Source: an uncultured bacterium (GTDB lineage: Bacteria > Planctomycetota > DG-23 > SLPQ01). Taken from it: a stretch of 15,252 nucleotides of DNA. The notes under the pieces were generated by a model, which did not search any database, was not told the DNA's origin, and saw nothing but the letters and a program-made list of their open reading frames with translations. Below are positions 13,683 to 15,252 of the stretch, in pieces. Both the position numbers and the translations under genes were made by a program. Where the stretch lies: NCBI GenBank assembly GCA_937863625.1, contig CALMGO010000501.1, positions 1 to 15,252 of the forward strand. The letters run 5' to 3'. Each line of letters begins with the position of its first letter. Position 1 is the stretch's first letter.

Positions 13683-14927
13683 ATGGCAGGTGCTCGTTTC
13701 ACGTTCCCGCAAGACGGTGAGCAAAGGACAAAAGCTATAACTGCTGCAATTGCTGCTGGTGACCTGCCGCGAGCGATTGTTGGTGTGCGGCTCGAATTGA
13801 GGTGTGGCCGCTTCAAACAGACAGACGTTGGGACCCTTGTCATTCTGGCCGACGCGTTCCACAAGTCGCGCGTACACCCGGTTGCGTTTGAGGTCTACCA
13901 GGAGTTTCTGACCAGGGCCGCGCCCGATGACGTGCGTCGGCCGGAGGTCGCGTTCCGTGCCGGTTTGACGGCCGCGCGCCACCTGAGGCTCTATGCCGCC
14001 GCACTGCCGCTTCTCGAAAAAGCGGCCGACTCGCACGAAGAACCTCAGAAGGCCGCAATGGCTGCCGCTGAGGCTATGGCCCTCAAGGAAGCGCTTGCCG
14101 TCGTGGTGCCGCAGACAGACGACATGCTGCTATCCGGCCCTGTGACTGTGCTGCGCCGCACCTCCGGCCGCATAGACATAAGCAAGGTCGGTAGAATTGT
14201 CTCCGAGACGGGTGGGAGGGCTCTCGCTGATGTGACGCAGATGCTGCGCTCAAGCGTGGGGATAATCGCTGCAGACTTGGAGCCTATAGTTGCAAAGCGT
14301 GTCGCCGGCCGGCTCCAGGAAGAGGGCGTTCCGGCTATGATCATCCCGGCTGACAGACTCGTGGCCCTCCCCGCAGCCGAATCCGTGCGCCTCGCCGGCG
14401 TTGACAGGCGAGGTATTCACCTTGCCGTCGCAGGAAAGGGCACGCCCGTCGTTCTCAAGCAGTGGGACAAGGTGTTCTACGCCTCCGCAGGCAGGGTAAG
14501 GTCCCAAAGGATGAAGACTGCCTTTGTCGATACTGGTGTCGAGTGGAGAACAGGGTTCTATGGCGGAATGGGGGTTAAAAGCGGCGCGCCTGGCTGGAGC
14601 ATTGACCCCTACAGAAAGCGCACGGAAGTTGTTGAAAACACTACTGTTGACATTTTCACGCTTGACCCCTTCCAGTGTTATCGGTTTGTGGACGGGGAGA
14701 CCGGTTTCCTGACGCTTGAGGTAGACCGGACGCAGAAGCGCCACAGCAGGCTGTGCGATTTCATGTGTGAATTCCTCGGTTGTGGAATTGGGGTTCCTAT
14801 CGGGGAGGGTGCGTGGATATCTGCACTGGACGTGACCGAGAGGCGCTGGCGGGAGCTGACTTTTGATAGCATAACGAACTTCGACCGCTATAATTACTGG
14901 CGGTTGCAATTGGAACAGTACGGCTGA
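13683..14927 (+). CDS. TPR-like protein of unknown function with a possible L7/L12-like domain
   Basis: A 414-residue soluble protein with no signal peptide. Residues 12-135 are helical and Ala-rich in a TPR-like pattern (AITAAIAAGDLPRAI, then AFEVYQEFL and AALPLLEKAA). Residues about 153-223 resemble the alpha/beta layout of the ribosomal L7/L12 C-terminal domain (KVGRIVSETGGRALADV, ML, then AKRVAGRLQEEGVPAMII), a match made by eye. Residues 235-414 look beta-rich with Cys near the end (CDFMCEFLGCGIG) and are not recognised. ATG 13683 is chosen with GTGGGG (13671-13676) as the ribosome site; GTG 13671 would add four residues. It lies 84 bases after the metallopeptidase and 39 bases before the TolC-like gene. 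The 83-base gap before it shows no terminator or promoter. Confidence 0.75.
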   Translation: MAGARFTFPQDGEQRTKAITAAIAAGDLPRAIVGVRLELRCGRFKQTDVGTLVILADAFHKSRVHPVAFEVYQEFLTRAAPDDVRRPEVAFRAGLTAARHLRLYAAALPLLEKAADSHEEPQKAAMAAAEAMALKEALAVVVPQTDDMLLSGPVTVLRRTSGRIDISKVGRIVSETGGRALADVTQMLRSSVGIIAADLEPIVAKRVAGRLQEEGVPAMIIPADRLVALPAAESVRLAGVDRRGIHLAVAGKGTPVVLKQWDKVFYASAGRVRSQRMKTAFVDTGVEWRTGFYGGMGVKSGAPGWSIDPYRKRTEVVENTTVDIFTLDPFQCYRFVDGETGFLTLEVDRTQKRHSRLCDFMCEFLGCGIGVPIGEGAWISALDVTERRWRELTFDSITNFDRYNYWRLQLEQYG

Positions 14928-14966
14928 CAAGCGTTTTTGTCCGGATTCCATGCGAGGGCGGTACAA

Positions 14967-15252
14967 ATGAGACAGATTTGGTTGTTTTTAGGTGCAGGCA
15001 TTTTGTGCATGTTCTTCATGGCTGCATCTGCGGTGCAAGCGCAGGTTGAAGGTGAGGCCGCTATCCCGCCCGCATCAGCGGATTCCCCGCTCATATCGGA
15101 CGTTCCCCCCATGAGCGCAGCCGCTCCCCTCAGCCTGGCGGAGGCAATACGCACCACCCTTAGTAACAACCTCCAGGTTCGCGTGATAAGTTTTCAACCG
15201 AGAATAAGCGCCGAAGACATTGACCGGGCCAAAAGCGTCTTTGACCCGACCG
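14967..15252 (+). CDS. TolC-family outer-membrane protein, N-terminal fragment
   Basis: Runs off the right edge after 95 codons. It opens with a clear signal peptide (M-R-Q-I-W-L-F-L, a hydrophobic core, then SAVQA before a likely cleavage). A Pro/Ser-rich spacer follows, then LSLAEAIRTTLSNNLQVRV near residues 54-72, the typical first helix of a TolC/OEP repeat, and ISAEDIDRAKSVFDPT (78-93), also usual for the family. TolC-family proteins form trimeric outer-membrane channels for export or efflux. The ribosome site GAGGGCGG lies about six bases before the ATG. Which transporter it serves would be shown by genes to the right, which are not in the window. This is the best evidence for a Gram-negative envelope. 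Confidence 0.88.
   Translation, partial: MRQIWLFLGAGILCMFFMAASAVQAQVEGEAAIPPASADSPLISDVPPMSAAAPLSLAEAIRTTLSNNLQVRVISFQPRISAEDIDRAKSVFDPT

Noticed and set aside
1..15252. CRISPR arrays, tRNA or rRNA genes, insertion sequences, phage genes
   Set aside because: No regular repeat-spacer array, cloverleaf pattern, rRNA-like stretch, transposase motif or terminal inverted repeats with target duplication was seen.

Overview
The window looks like a chromosomal segment of an uncultivated, high-GC, Gram-negative bacterium. A TolC-type outer-membrane protein begins at the right edge, and Shine-Dalgarno sites are strong and purine-rich. Several genes belong to poorly described families often met in Planctomycetota, Hydrogenedentota, Omnitrophota or deltaproteobacterial-type genomes. 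The phylum cannot be fixed from sequence alone. There are no rRNA or tRNA genes, CRISPR arrays or insertion sequences, and nothing suggests a recent insertion.

Left block (1-8750, all minus strand) is an alpha-glucan (glycogen/maltodextrin) locus. Read in the direction of transcription it holds: a sigma70-like promoter with a tandem 13-bp operator-like repeat at the start of transcription; glycogen synthase glgA; a GH57 4-alpha-glucanotransferase/amylase; a second, different GH57 enzyme with a DUF3536-type C-terminus; a GalT-like HIT-superfamily nucleotidyltransferase (DUF4921 type); then, after a second promoter, a DUF4912 protein with an N-terminal SAP/Rho-N-like domain and a very basic linker. 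A strong intrinsic terminator follows. The first six codons of another minus-strand gene lie at the left edge, and they fit the start of a GH57 branching enzyme. The four genes from glgA to the GalT-like gene are separated by only 13 to 31 bases and probably form one operon that builds and remodels glucan. The GalT-like enzyme may handle the nucleotide-sugar step.

Middle block (8823-11340, minus strand) holds a seven-helix DUF4203-like membrane protein with its own consensus promoter. Upstream of it is a DppB/DppC-type ABC permease pair that overlaps by 8 bases and has no ATPase or binding-protein gene beside it.

Right block (11341-15252, plus strand) starts from a 218-base divergent intergenic region with two inverted repeats. 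It holds a four-helix membrane protein of unknown function, an exported HEXXH metallopeptidase, a TPR-like protein with a possible ribosomal L7/L12-like domain, and the start of a TolC-family outer-membrane protein. These four are closely spaced in one direction and may form an envelope or export unit.

No gene-free stretch exceeds 300 bases. The three largest gaps are 11341-11558, 8646-8822 and 914-1088, and all are described below.
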